Below are positions 10,151 to 22,625 of a stretch of 64,000 nt of DNA, in pieces. A model generated the notes under the pieces. That model was given only the letters and a program-made list of their open reading frames with translations. It did no database searches and was not told where the DNA came from. This DNA comes from Isoetes taiwanensis (lineage: Eukaryota > Streptophyta > Lycopodiopsida > Isoetales > Isoetaceae), in contig JAJEKV010000343.1 of the NCBI GenBank assembly GCA_021234155.1, positions 126,001-190,000 of the forward strand, given 5' to 3'. The first letter of the stretch is position 1, and every line of letters begins with the position of its first letter. Made by a program: the position numbers and the translations under genes.

Positions 10151-11810
10151 TGCGGACGCCCCTACTGCATACGGTGCACTCACCGTGATACAAACAGAGT
10201 TCATCCCCATACCAGCCCATGCCGATACATAGGTTCTCCACATGACATCGCGAATCGCGGATCCGGGTTCCAAAGTGGGGAAGAGTGAAGGGTCATTTTA
10301 CCCGCCTCCCTCGTGGCCTACCTAGTCGCGAAGCGTAAAACATACATGTCAAGATAAAACATAACCACATATCCACCTTGAAGGGTGGTGCATCCACATC
10401 TGCATAGACAATGATCAGCATCATACATAGGGGTCCTACCCAAGGCTCAGACTCGAAAGGACGACTGACGGCTTGGGTCTCCGTGAGTTCATTGCGCATG
10501 TAATTCATGGCAATGGATTTGGCGGGCATAAGAACATGGCTTAGGGTTGTCCACTCCATCCGCCCCTCCCTGCGGCACACTTTGCGAGTAGGCTGAAAAG
10601 TGCCGGGACTTGATCAGAGCCCCACGGATGCATAGCCAAAGGGCTATTCCCCGGGTCTCATCCTCCCAGCCCGGGATGGGGGTGAAGGGATCACTCCCCC
10701 AGAGGTCTACATGCCGCACTCAAGGTGACTAGAGGGCCACGCCTGACTCGACCAACCCACTGGAAAGTGTACACCACTTCACGGGTGTCGAGTCCATGCC
10801 TCACCCGCACTCGGTGGTGAACCATTAGACCTAGTCACAATGATCCCTGGTAGGCCTTTACACACCGCTGGGATCTTTCGTGAGTCGGAACATGAACCTC
10901 CTTCTCACCAGCCCCGCCCCTTCACCCACAACCCGGGTGTGGCTCTTGTACACAGTCAATCTATAGTGTGCTAGAGAGGCTAATCTAGGAGCATCTACTA
11001 CCAAGCTTGAGGTCTCTACCCCCTTCCCAATACAAGGAGTTCATAGAGATACATCATCCATATATATCATGTAAGAACCAAAGAACTATATCTAATCTAT
11101 ATCATAGGGTTAGGTTCTTTAGTTAGAGTATTAGAGATCTAGAAGGTTGCTATGGGCAATTTAATAGGCTAAACCCACCGATTCTATGACCTAAATAGGG
11201 TTTAGACTATTCAATTGGCCAAATACCTGATCCTTGAGTGGCTCCTCCCCGACTGAAGTTCGACCATCCCCACTGAAACGCTCGAATCAAGGGAAACTAA
11301 TGGTGCAATTCTCTCAGGCAGAGTCTGGGAGGCGGTTTTGGCTCTTGAGGCAGCCAAAACAGAGCTCTAAAACCCTAGAAACGAAAAATGGGCAAGTTAG
11401 GGTTTTCCTTCCTAAATAGACAAGGGGTTGGCTAGGGTTTCCAATTATCCCCTTTAGGCATGTGGGATAATTGGGAATGGGCCCACTTGCCTTTAATGGC
11501 TAGGTGGCAAAATGTGCCCACATGGAAATGTGTGCCCACATTAATGTGTACATTGGAAAATGTGCACATTAATTGCACACTTGAGTATGGCCCACTTGGC
11601 ATCAAGTGTCCATATGGAAATGTGTGCCCACATCAATGTGTACATTGGAAAATGTGCACATTAATAGTTGCACATATTCCTTGCAAGTTGCCCCCTAGGG
11701 CTACCCCACCGGGCTACATCGCTAGCGCATTACACGCCACGGGTGGCGGTATGCATGATGGGGCAAGATAAAGATACGCCCCGGGACCGATAATCGCCCC
11801 GAACGCCACA
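10151..11810 (-). repeat. 5' LTR of element 1
   Basis: This LTR of 1660 bp runs TG to CA, adjoins the primer site, and matches 1-758 over its last 750 bp. Open frames inside it (for example 11460-11771) are LTR sequence and are not genes. Confidence 0.9.
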
Positions 11811-13349
11811 TGAACCAAAGATCTCTGCGACCTGCTCTTGTAAATCCCATCTCAAAATACAGAGTTAGATAATCTAGCAAAGTTAGATATGAGCTACTTT
11901 AGAAGACAATTTGCAGGTGCGATAGGTTTCCATACATTTCCATTTTATAGGTAGCTTATAATATGCAGTGAAACTTCGCAACTTGAGCTGGAAAAATAAG
12001 TCTCAGAAAAATGCCATATTGTTTCTGGACTCCTGCCATGCTTTGCCGAATAGCTTTCTGCTCGAACTTGCTTGAAAAATGCACACAAAGGAACATGACA
12101 AAACTCAGATTCTAGGTGATAAGCTATTTATCAAAACAACATTCTTCAAGAAAAAGAAGCATGCACCACAAACCTTGGTGCAAATGCATAGAAGCTTAGA
12201 TTTGGAATGAAGCACAAATCCTCTGCTTCAAGTTTACCGGAAAACCCTCAGTTTCAACGAATGAGTCTTTGTGTAACGACCATGATTCAAGTTTCAAGTT
12301 TACCCGCCATAATCCTCCCATGTAACGGCCAGAGTAACGCAGAATAATTATTAGAGAAGGGAACAAAGAAAGGAAAAAAAAAAAAAAGAGAACGGAAGGA
12401 GAAGATGCTGGAAATCCAAAATAGTGCTGGAAAAGCCATTTTCGGAAAGAAAAATTCCAAAACTCACGCTTTTGTGCCAAAACTCACGCCTAGTAAAATG
12501 CGGACACCGGCGTGAGCAATGATGACAAAAACATTTTAAATAAGTAGATATCCATGGACCATTAATGGTCAATACTTAGACTTGTCAAATTTTGAATAAT
12601 TTAATCAAGATAACACTCTTTTTCAATTCACGTATAATAAGACATGTGCATAGAGGCTCTTGATGTCATATATTGCAAAGAACACAAAAAAACCTACTTT
12701 TCTCTTGCTATCCTAAACTTATTTGTGTTTGCTGCCAGAAGTATTGTAGATGAAGTATGATAATAGTGCATGTAGATCATCTTTCATGCTGAGCTATATT
12801 ATTTTTATGGATGCAAGCCTTCCTTGGTAATATAGATCTCTAATTTCATGTTAAAATAATTATTGGTCCACAAAAGACAGAAAACAGTTTTGACCCTGTC
12901 ATGTTCGATGAACCCTATCTTCCTTCTCATACCTTGGAATGAGGTGCAGTTTTTTGTATTGTACTCTCTAACTCGCATAGAAAAATAAGAAAATACTGAA
13001 AAAAATCAAAAAAATCATTTCGTTAAGACAGTTTTACCTTATATAAACATAAGGCAGTCTTGGCATGACCCCCTTGGATTCATCTAAGTATAGCTTCCAA
13101 GGATGGAGGTAAATTTTTAGATATTTTTCATATGGAATATGACTGCCATATATGAACTTCTAGGAAGGGTTTTATTGAATTTTGAGTCATTGATTTTTTA
13201 TGAATTTTAAAGTGAACAGTGCAAATGCACCATTTTTGGTCCATTGCCTGACAACTCTAGTGTTAAGATTTCTGCTTCCGCCTTATGCAAATAGACTATT
13301 CCCTGCAGTTTTTATACGTCAGTTTATAGATGATGTGATGCTCCCCGGA
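11811..13349. other. unrecognised AT-rich sequence
   Basis: I find no gene or element boundary. There is a poly-A/GA stretch at 12370-12390. The minus-strand frames at 12196-12572 look like chance translations of low-complexity sequence. Confidence 0.5.
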
Positions 13350-14050
13350 CCTATACTATGCTCCCGTCATATAAATATGGGAAATTCCCCCTAACGACTC
13401 CATCACCACAGAAAGGCCCTCTGTCTGACAATACATAAGATAATATGCCACCTCGAAGGGTGGCTCGTCCATCATCAATACAAACAACATCATAATACCA
13501 ACATAACATAGAAAATGCACCATAAATGAGGATTCTACCCCAGCCTCAGACTCATGGGGGTCAACTGAGAGCCAGGGCATCCGAAGAACAACAGATAGAA
13601 TCATGACAATGGCGTTGGCTGGCATAGAACAATAGCTAGGGTAGTCCATTCCATCCGTCCCTCCTGTGCACACTTTGCATATAGGCTGAATCATGTTATG
13701 GCGTGGTCGTAACCTTTTGGGGATGCAATCTTATGAAGTCACCCTATGAGACTACTCCTGGTTATATCTCCCTGGTTCCGATGAGGCAGGGAGGAAATGA
13801 ATTCACTCCCGGAGCACGATGGTTCCATGGGTGGCTAGAGGATCGTGCCACCACTAGTGAACACGCATCCGTACCCGACTTTAACCCCACAAAAGGCTCA
13901 CCAGAGCCCAGGACGTCCCTATATGCACGTATCCTGCAACCCAGGGGGTGTCAGACCCATACCCGACTCTAACGCGAGGACCGATCATAAGCCTAGCATC
14001 TTCTATCTGTTATCTGTTATATATATACGATTATATAAGCTGCCCCCTTG
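13350..14050 (-). repeat. diverged LTR fragment related to element 1
   Basis: The order of words follows 10280-10760 of the element 1 LTR: CCTCGAAGGGTGGCTCGTCCA, CTACCCCAGCCTCAGACTC, GTAGTCCATTCCATCCGTCCC and CACACTTTGC, then TAGGCTGAA. Identity is moderate, so this is a solo or broken LTR of a related older family in the same orientation. No internal region is seen next to it. Confidence 0.65.
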
Positions 14051-14736
14051 TTTGTAACCCGAGGTGTCGCCGTCTGAACGGTCCAGATTAGGGGATTCAA
14101 CGGCCCAGACGAAGCCACGTCATGATCCCCAAGCAACCCCCTTATTTTGGGGCTTTTGATCTCACCCGTTGGATGTGTTGGATTAATGGTCGAGATATAT
14201 TAAGTGCCATAAAGTGGGTTGCAGCAAAAATTAATGGTGCTCTTGTGAGGTGGCATTAAACAAAAAAAAAAACAAGGTGCTGCGCACGGAGGGTTGCCCT
14301 CCATGGCCGGAGGGTGAAGGGGCTTAAATCATAGTTCGAAGTTATGTTTTGATAATCAATTCAAAGCCATAACCCTGAACATTTGGAACAAAATCTATTT
14401 ATATTTGCTTAACATTCGATCACACGAAAACCTTGTGTATTGTTTTGGTTCCTACATGATCGTGGTTGTTAAATAAGACGCCTCTGAGGGAAGAGGGAGA
14501 TTGTGTAGCTGATAAGAAAAAAATGGAAGGCATTAAAGACAATGAAATATATGCAAGTAATGTTGGTCTACCACATCATCTCCTCGATGTAAAGAATATG
14601 GTACGAAACTTCCATGTTAGGTCTCAACCAGATGCACTGCTCCATATAACTAGGGTGAAATTTTTGCATGATGTTGACTCCAATATAGCAAAGGTCATGC
14701 TAGTTGTATCATTATTCTACACTGCTCTTCCATTGT
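14051..14736. other. unrecognised sequence
   Basis: I see no gene. The stretch has a poly-A run near 14265. The frame 14466-14810 runs into the transposon end and has no recognisable domain. Confidence 0.4.
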
Positions 14737-14745
14737 TAAATTTTA

Positions 14746-15740
14746 GGAAAAATTACAAGAATGCCCTTATATTTCTGGCTAATTATAAAAATACCCCTGT
14801 ATTTTGTTAATTCATGAAAATGCCCCTACGTCATTCGTATTCTGGCATCAAAATCGCCCAAGAAGACAACTCCAGAGATCCATTGGAAAGACCTTGCCAT
14901 ATTCTGCATTTTCAAGAATTAGAATGCATGTTCTAAAGTCGGTCTTCAGATTACTGCCGTTGATTTTAGTTGAGTGAGCTCTAAATTACGTTATGCAAAG
15001 CTCCAGAAGACGCTCTCCTTGAATTGTGGTTCTAATGGCGCTTGTAATTGTAATTGCCCTCTTCTTCTAAATCCAAAGCCTTCGAAGAATATGCAGAACA
15101 AGAATCAATGCTGGGAGCCTTCATCGTTCAACATCCGAAAGGTACCGAGTTCTTGTTGCAAAATGATGTTAAAATCTTGGTTGCATGATTTTTTACGAAG
15201 AAAAAGAACCGGCCTTCTTGGGTTCCATCAGTTTGGAATCAGAATTTGCGCCAAAGCTTGGATCATTCCAGCTATGCATGAAACGCCCCATTAAATTTCA
15301 CTTTCTAACTCAGAATTTTCTACTCCAAAAGTTGCTAACTTGGAACACGGTAGTGAATCCCGCACGAATTTCTAACCCAGCAGAAATTCTGACCCAAAAG
15401 TATACCATATAACTGAATTGAACCCGTAGAACTGTACTTCAGATTCAAACAAAAAACATTGTGTATTTCTAGGTTAGATCCTTATCCAAATTCAGAAGAC
15501 TAAATGCAGAATTAGCTCTTTGCTCAAAAGTACTCTTCACAAAGACGTCGAAGAACAGCACCACTGTGCTACCGTGAACGCATAAGAACTGGAGACCATA
15601 ACCGAAAGGATTGTTCTAGATAAATGAGATGATCTTCGTGAGAAACAAAGGGAAACAGAGGGGCATTTCAATAATTTGCTAAAATACAAGGGCATTTTTA
15701 TAATTTTTATCAAATACAAGAGCATTTTTATAATTTTCCC
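14746..15740. mobile_element. non-autonomous Mutator-like element
   Basis: This 995 bp element has terminal inverted repeats of about 83 bp starting GGAAAAATTACAAGAATGC on the left and GGGAAAATTATAAAAATGC on the reversed right end. It is flanked by a perfect 9 bp target duplication, TAAATTTTA, at 14737-14745 and 15741-15749. Long TIRs and a 9 bp duplication are the marks of Mutator-like elements. Each TIR is made of about three degenerate copies of a 30 bp unit ending in AAAATGCCCCT. There is no transposase inside; the interior (14830-15657) could be a captured sequence but I do not recognise it. Confidence 0.8.
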
Positions 15741-15749
15741 TAAATTTTA

Positions 15750-18700
15750 ATTTTTTTTACATGGAAACGTGCAAGTGATTGACCATGTATGCGTTGGTTG
15801 TCGATCATTTTCCATATGCCAAAGTGGGTTGCAGATGTGTAAGCAGAACATTTGCTATGAGAAACCTTAAAGCGTATTTTCCTTAAAGTCCTAGTTGGCA
15901 TCTAGAAAGGATAAACTATCTTGATTCTAAAATTGTAATCCCCAAACATTAATAAATTCTTATCAATGTGCTACGTTAAAGGTATCTAGCAAGATAACCC
16001 CCCATTCAAAAACCCTTAAAGAGCACGTCAAACAAAAGATTGCCCTCATGCAAGAGGAGGGAGCCAGGTGAACTTAAAACAGTTAGTACCATCACTGAAA
16101 TAAATAATTGAACGTCCATGCTTAACATAGCATGGCGCAAGACACTTCTCTTTTGCATTTTTTGTTTAAATATATCAAGTGCCTCTCATGAAGTTTCGAT
16201 ATGCATTTCCATATGTGAAGAGGCTACATACTCACTTAAGAGAAAAATGACCTCTGCTTTTTTCAAACTTTTCTCCATCTATATCCTGCAACTTTCTTCC
16301 TCTTACCTGATCTCTATATTGGGCCCTTCAAAACATTATTTTAATCCGGAAAGCGAAAAACAGAAAGCATTTAATTCATGGATCTAAAGCATGCATCATG
16401 GTTCGCGATAACTCTTGTTTTTTTTTTACGCAAGAAGGTAGAAATAGATGATTGCAATATATGCTTTCGATTGTACAACATGCAAAGTATATATCAATCG
16501 AAGCTATGCTTGATGAAAAATGAAGTCCATATTAGGATAAGTAAAGTAAACGGCATAAAAGCAAGGAAAGATATGTTGCAAGCAAATACCTTTGTGAAAA
16601 TGATCGCCTAAATGCAACTTTGTATAGTCATAGGTTAGGGATTGCATTTGCATGCCATAATTTCTTCAAAGCGGAAAACCACTCGGATCATTTTTTAGAA
16701 ATGGTACGAATGGTCGCATTTATGAAAGGTTCTCGCCCCTCTCTTCGCATGAATTAGCATGATGCTCACAGAACTGGTCATAGTATAAACACATAAGATA
16801 CTTTAGTGGAATACTTAAGCAAGTCCATGTACAAAAAGGGAAGTCATGTAAATACATACCACTAAGAATCAGTATTTAAGAATGGCACGCCCTAAGATAA
16901 AAAATAAAGAAATAAATAAGATAAGCATGATTGTTTGCAATTTTGTGGCGAGATATGAACCAATTTCTCAAGATTCATATTGAAGATATGGAGTAGCCAA
17001 CATCTGATGTATTTTTTGAAAATATTTAATAGACTTGAGGCATTTGGATGTATTGATGGAAATCTGATGTTGGATCAAACTACAGATGCAACCTTTCTTC
17101 CCGGCCTCTTGCTACGTTGCCATTGCCATATACAAACATCTTTGTAAACAAACATGTTGTTCAAGTATATATGAAGGAATCAAGTTGGATATACAACTGT
17201 TCGATGTTGTGGAGTCGGCTTATGATGATTCATGAAGTAAAAAGCGTGATAACACAATCACAAATAGCAATATCGCCATGATCCGTAACTTGACTTGATA
17301 ATTCCAATTGAGGTACAATATTTTGTAGATGCAAGGGACGCTAACAAAGAACCACCCATTCCCCGGGCCCGAGATTCCAGAAGACCCTAACTCCACCTTT
17401 GGCGGTGGTGATATTTAGACTTTACCCGAGCCTAGTAGAAAAAGGAGCGAGAGAGGATCCGAAATTGCTGTGAGCAGAGAATGTATTACGGCAATAATTA
17501 TTAACAATCATTAACAACCTACATTAAGTCCTTTCATAGGGCTTTACCACGTAGACGAACCAGCCGATGCGATTATTTGCTAGAGAGCAAACAATTAGAA
17601 ATGATCTAAAGAAATAATCCCTTGCTCCAAAGTCCGACCCAAACCCGCATTGAGAAATTACTAAATGAAAACATAGCATGGAGCAAATAAATCCTTCCAT
17701 GTTTTACCTCAAGATAAAAGCAAACACCGAATCGGAAAGATGAGGTGGCCCAACCGCTTGAGAATCAACAAAATTGCATGTAAGGCTCAAAATCCAAAGA
17801 TAAAATGATTGAAAAAGAACTGGCTATAATACTTGCAAAGCAAGCTTCCTTTGAACACCGTTTTCCTTGAACAAAGTTTCTTTAAAGATGCCACAATAAC
17901 TTTGAGCAAGGAAAAGCTCTCAATGAAAGGATAAAAATTCCAAAAGCTTCAAAAACATAGAGGCCTGGTTTGCAAACCTGCATGAGGAATCGAATACCAT
18001 GCAATGAAAAGTGCAGTATTAGAATGCAAGAGCAGCAGATGAATCTGCCTCACAAGAAAAAGTTGAATGCCATCGCCATTGGTACTGCCTCCAAAAAGGA
18101 ACTCCAGTGGAAATATCATCTCAGACGGTGAGCGTTTCAGAAAAAGCTATCGTGATGGCCAAAAAAATGCCAAAAATCAGCCTATGAACCATTTAAATGC
18201 CTGGACAATCATATCTTGATGGAACCTTCAAACGCTCATAACCTGCTCTCGAAATGATCCACCCAGAAAGAAAAAGAAGAAAAGAAATGGTCAAGCTGGA
18301 AAAAATGGGAAAAAGACACCCATCAAGCAGTGAATTTGCTTCTACATTATAGATGCATTTATGATGTTCTTAAAAAGAATGGTATAAAGCTTCACTTCAT
18401 TTCTTTTTTGCAATGTCTTTCCATTTCTTTTTGTGGTGTTTTTTGCATTTATGTGTTAAAATGAATGATGCCACTCTTGCAAGATTTAAATAGGTAAACT
18501 TTGAATATATATCCATTATATTAATGCATGCACTCCATTTGGGTCAATCTTTGAAAAATGTGTATTTCTATTCCCCTTGCTAACTTTTAGGAAAAGGAAA
18601 TTTAAAACTCAATTACTCTCATATGAACCTTTTTGGGTTTCTAAATACTCTAGCAAATATTGCAAAATCCACAGGCGAGACTGCCAGATAAATGTTCATT

Positions 18701-20702
18701 GACTGTTAACATCTATTTCTTTATGATTGAGGTCAATGATATCTCAGCATAATCAACATTCACATTCTAAACAATTCAAGTTTCTCTTTTACGTCGTTCT
18801 ATCTAAGCTTTCAAGTTTCTCTTTTACGTCGTTCTATCTAAGCTTTCGATTAAGTATTGCAACCATGGATTTCAAATGTTTATGAGTAACCATGGGCTCA
18901 AACCATGAGCAAGAGCAATCTGAAATATCGCAATTTGGTTTAGATATTGTACTTATCCACGTGGTTTTGCCAAGTTTAGCATTTTGGAACTGTATCTCCC
19001 ACAACCAATAGAGTACACGCATACATGAAAAGCAAATGCATGAAATAGAAAATGACAGTATATGTAATGGATCTTGTGTTGTGTGTTTGAAGTTGCCCAT
19101 GTGAGAGCTGCTGTTTATTTTATTTATCTGAGGTCATCATTCATTCTCATACATCAATCTGTAGGTGCATTGCCAATTGCTATATTCCCCTAATGCAGTT
19201 GAACATGACAAAGAATAACCATGTCCTCTGTCTCAATGCATCGCCGTAAATGAATTTTGCAACTGTATGGGCTTACAGCCTTGAGGACAACTCCCTTGCA
19301 GGAATTGTTAGAAAGCAATGAGTTCACCTGGAGAGAAGCTCAAGCTTTAACTCAAAGGGGGAAGAAAATATTTTGAGAATAAAAGCAAAAAGTTAAGGGC
19401 AAGAAAGGGAAGGAAATAAAGTAACCTTGAAGGCGCTAGTAAAATGCTATGGCAAGATCTTGGAGGGATGTAACAAATTAGAGAAGACCCGGGGAACTTT
19501 AAGCGGCGACGATAAATTTAGATGCCATAAGATAGCCGAGTGTCGCAAATACTCATACTGAGACATATGCCCTTGTCATCCGGCCTTCATTTGCTCCACA
19601 AAATTATCCCTAGTGTCACAAATTTATACTCGGTGTTTAGCAAAAGGAAGATCCAAAAAATCGAATTATACATCACAATAAACATGTAGCATACCCTGAT
19701 GATGTTGTTGGATCCTTCTCGAAAGCATCCTGCAATGGAAGCAAAATATCATCAAACAGAAGCGGAAATACTCATGGGATGCACCCTGAAGGCTTGATTC
19801 TAAAATCATAACGTTTTTGCAAGATATTTGGTGCATCTACACATACGACTAAAGCATGTGATCTATTGTAACCCTCAATGCGGACTTGCGACCAAAATTT
19901 TGCGAGGTAACATTTCTAAGCTTAAAGGCTTGGCACCACGGTTGTAAAAGATGTTTTAAGCACCACGGTTAAAGATGTAAAAGATGTTTTGTAGCATGAT
20001 GGAATTACCTTTCCTTTTGTTGCATGCCGCGAAAAGCAGGGACTATTCATAGCGCAGCTGCATGCATACATGAAAAGCACTGCTGCTCAACATTGAAATT
20101 TGTCAAGTTCTATGGCATCTCTGTTTGCATGAGCCATGCGCACGGATATCATGTCTTTGGCATTAATCCATCACGGGGCCTCTTTTGACATGATCTCACT
20201 TCAAATATATCATAAAGTCGCATAAAAAAGAATTAGAATATAGACAATCAAAAGCATAGGATAGAAGAAGCGGCTTACCATAAGAGTAAAAATATGAGGC
20301 TCCATCATCGAATGGGGAAAAATAATCATAAGCTTCGGTTTAATCCAAAATATGAATGTTAAAGGCAGGTTTAAATCATACCTATGTGATTCAATAGATT
20401 ACGCCATAACCAACACTTGAGCCGGTTGCTTGAATGAGGGAGTTAAGATCTTCAAAGGGAAATACCAAGCGCTGAGGTAAAAGCGAAACGTAAATAAACC
20501 TTCAATACCCTAATTTGTATCAGGGAGAAGTGACGCGGGCCCTTAGGTTAAGTAGATAGCGTCACAAACCACCTTTGGTTTTGCCATGGTAGATTTCTGG
20601 GAGTTCCTAACGAGAGAAAAAAGGGTTGTGCAGTTGTGCATTTCGGCTTCAGATTGCTTCTTCTAAGCATCTGGACATGGTGGGCGCTCATCCAAATTCT
20701 AA
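15750..20702. other. long stretch without recognised genes
   Basis: This AT-rich sequence shows no frame with a recognisable domain. A perfect tandem duplication of a 35 bp unit lies at about 18775-18845 (TTTCTCTTTTACGTCGTTC). A 60 bp piece at 20238-20296 recurs in the same orientation at 44350-44402, just outside the other end of the neighbouring transposon. Confidence 0.45.
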
Positions 20703-20731
20703 CCATCATTCAATTAAATTGGGATTATGTC
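20703..20731 (+). repeat. left TIR of transposon copy A
   Basis: These 29 bases are the exact reverse complement of 44211-44239 and differ by one base from 45820-45848. Confidence 0.8.
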
Positions 20732-21030
20732 TATTCCAAAATCGCGCCGTATAAGCATTTTATTGACCATTATATTGAATTAACCCACACTTGCACTTTG
20801 TGTTCATTTTCGGGCTAGGAAGATGCATTTTATGTTGAAATGCAAAGTCATTCAAATATTCCATGCAAATGACCCATATTATGACAGAATGTTGGCAATA
20901 GAAAAAACAAGAAATTACTTATTAATTCGCACATTCACGGACGACAACGAAATCTAAACATTGAAATTGTAATGCTTTACGAATAAATAACAGCAAGCAA
21001 GTTGCTACAAAACAGAGTTTTTCATGGTTC

Positions 21031-21051
21031 AAATCGCGCGTGGCGCGATTT
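21031..21051. repeat. palindromic site of the AAATCGCGCC type
   Basis: This near-perfect palindrome has half sites AAATCGCGC and GGCGCGATTT. It is the same motif as those in the ParB-like gene introns and lies between the small ORF and the left TIR. Confidence 0.7.
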
Positions 21052-21096
21052 GCTTGGCATAAATAACGCATTATAATAGAACATAAACTTAAAAAA

Positions 21097-21327
21097 CTAA
21101 TCCGATTCATCGTCGTCAGGCGCTGCAGGCGGTCCTGAGATCCTGTCGATCATGAACAAACCATGCTCTGGATTCCATATAAGATGGATTACAACATCAA
21201 AGGGATCAGGATAGAAGCGGACGGGATTCAAAGCAACGACATCAAGCCAGTCCTGAAGTTCTATTTCTAGCTCGCGGCACCTGCAGAGGTCCGCATGGTT
21301 CATCGTGCAGGTAATAAAATGTGCCAT
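21097..21327 (-). CDS. small intact ORF of 76 codons, unknown function
   Basis: This ORF is uninterrupted in a neighbourhood where most frames are broken. It starts MAHFITCTMNHADLCRC and ends with an acidic tail (PDDDESD). A TATA box (GTATAAATAGG) lies about 60 bp upstream at 21383-21393. The ITC-x-MN-x-ADL core recurs in small ORFs at 26111-26387 (plus) and 63934-63656 (minus), which lie antisense after the pol genes of gypsy elements 2 and 3 and also have TATA boxes. In the ten-codon core most base changes are in third codon positions. I do not recognise the family and assign no function. Confidence 0.5.
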   Translation of the reverse strand: MAHFITCTMNHADLCRCRELEIELQDWLDVVALNPVRFYPDPFDVVIHLIWNPEHGLFMIDRISGPPAAPDDDESD

Positions 21328-21382
21328 AATAACAAGCAGAAGGCGGAGACCGAAGCCGATGGTTTGCCAATTTCATGCATGC

Positions 21383-21393
21383 CTATTTATACA
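21383..21393 (-). promoter_or_regulatory. TATA box of the 76-codon ORF
   Basis: The minus strand reads GTATAAATAGGC about 60 bp above the ATG at 21327. Confidence 0.5.
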
Positions 21394-21588
21394 CACCTAA
21401 ATTATTGACGGTATATACATACAAATTATTGCAAGTATAGCAAACCATACACATAATATAAAAAAACAATACGTACACAGAACCAATAATGCTGATATAA
21501 GAACACAATATAAATTCTAAACCTTTCGTGTAAAGTATATTTCATATTCAAAACTTTTTGGAAAGTGTATTTCCTGTATACATATATA

Positions 21589-22043
21589 TCAAAAAAGTTC
21601 TCTTTCTAGAACGATTTTCTCAAGGTCCCTGTCAATTTCCCCTGTCCGATCAAGTTGCGGGTATATTGTTTGTATCTCTTCGACCGTTTTTCCTGAAGCT
21701 ATTTCATGCAAGACACTAACAAAAAACGGCGGGGAAGTCATCTTTGTCAAAATCTTGAGGATGATAGGGCGGCGGATTCAATGCCTGTGACTGATTGAAG
21801 CAACACTTTAAAGCGTCATCATCCACAATGATCATGCCTTCCTTATCCTCAACACCTAGGGCATCCATCATGTTGCGCAAGCATTTCACAAATATCTTTT
21901 ACACCGCCGGTTCTTTAGGGTTTGTGAATGAAGCACATTTGCTTTGATCGGATGGGCCTTGATCTCTATTTAGCTTCGAGGCACTACTTTCAAAACATCC
22001 CAGATATTTCTATGCTCCATAGATGACCAAATTACAATAAACT
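21589..22043 (-). pseudogene. terminal exon region of the ParB-like gene, copy A
   Basis: This region holds good minus-strand coding sequence that lacks a start codon. The frame reads CASFTNPKEPAV, one stop, then KIFVKCLRNMMDALGVEDK, GMIIVDDDALKCC and NPPPYHPQDF, then slips near 21735 into VLHEIASGKTVEEIQTIY and LDRTGEIDRDLEKIVLE, ending at a TGA at 21591-21589. The upstream side is cut by the 3' LTR of element 2 at 22044. Since that element is inserted in the ParB-like gene (upstream exons at 33020-39200, same strand), this is most simply the end of the same gene. I do not recognise the domain. Confidence 0.5.
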
Positions 22044-22609
22044 TGTTTGGGGTGCGGGTTCGGGAACTCACGGAAGACAGCCCTCTGTGAGGACCGTGGA
22101 TCTAACAGAGAGTCCGGGGACTATGTCGCGGGATTTGCAAGAAGAGAAGAAAAAGAAGGAAACAGAACAAATGAGAGAAAGATGATAAGCTTCCTTGATA
22201 TCAATGATGAAAATACATGAGCTCTCGCAATAGAGAGAGAAAAGCGAAAGGAGACAAGACTCAAAACTCATCTAAAAACTTATGTGCTAACTCTACTCAT
22301 ATATATAGTACAATGGCCTTGGGCCCAATATAGACACTGGATCGATCGTGCCGACCGAAGGAGGCCCTGATTTGCAAGGAATGTTGGCGGTGCCTTGAAG
22401 TGCCTAGAACTCGACGCCGACGCTGGTGGTGACGGGGGTCACTTACAGACCGAAAGGCGCTTTGTTGTTTACAGCCTGTGCTTTTGACCACGCGGGTTCC
22501 GCTATTTGGTCTTCTCAAGGAGCCTTGATGTTCGACCCGCGGGGTCGATCGAGATCCTTGAGATTGACTCCGTCTGTCAGAGGATGAATAGTCCAGAGGC
22601 AGACTAACA
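22044..22609 (-). repeat. 3' LTR of element 2
   Basis: It aligns along its length with 32446-33019 and with the LTR of element 3 (56954-57534, opposite strand). Its inner edge abuts a polypurine tract. A run of TATATATA is at about 22300. Confidence 0.88.
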
Positions 22610-22625
22610 CTTCCCCACCAAACGG
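22610..22625 (-). other. polypurine tract of element 2
   Basis: The minus strand reads TTTGGTGGGGAAG followed by the LTR start TGTTAGTC. Confidence 0.8.

Larger units (their letters stand above)
1..11810 (-). mobile_element. Ty3/gypsy chromovirus carrying a histone H3-like gene (element 1)
   Basis: This is a nearly complete LTR retrotransposon on the minus strand. Its 5' LTR is 10151-11810 and its 3' LTR is 1-758, cut by the window start. Reading down the minus strand the order is primer site, leader, histone H3-like ORF, second leader, gag, protease, RT, RNase H, integrase, chromodomain, polypurine tract and 3' LTR. The pol order (integrase last) is that of Ty3/gypsy, and the chromodomain after integrase places it among chromoviruses. 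All coding parts carry frameshifts and stops, so the copy looks inactive. The extra gene ahead of gag is unusual. The target duplication cannot be checked because the left end lies outside the window. Confidence 0.9.

Noticed and set aside
13356-13694. A minus-strand protein of 112 codons
   Set aside because: It lies within a diverged LTR, and the open frame is incidental.
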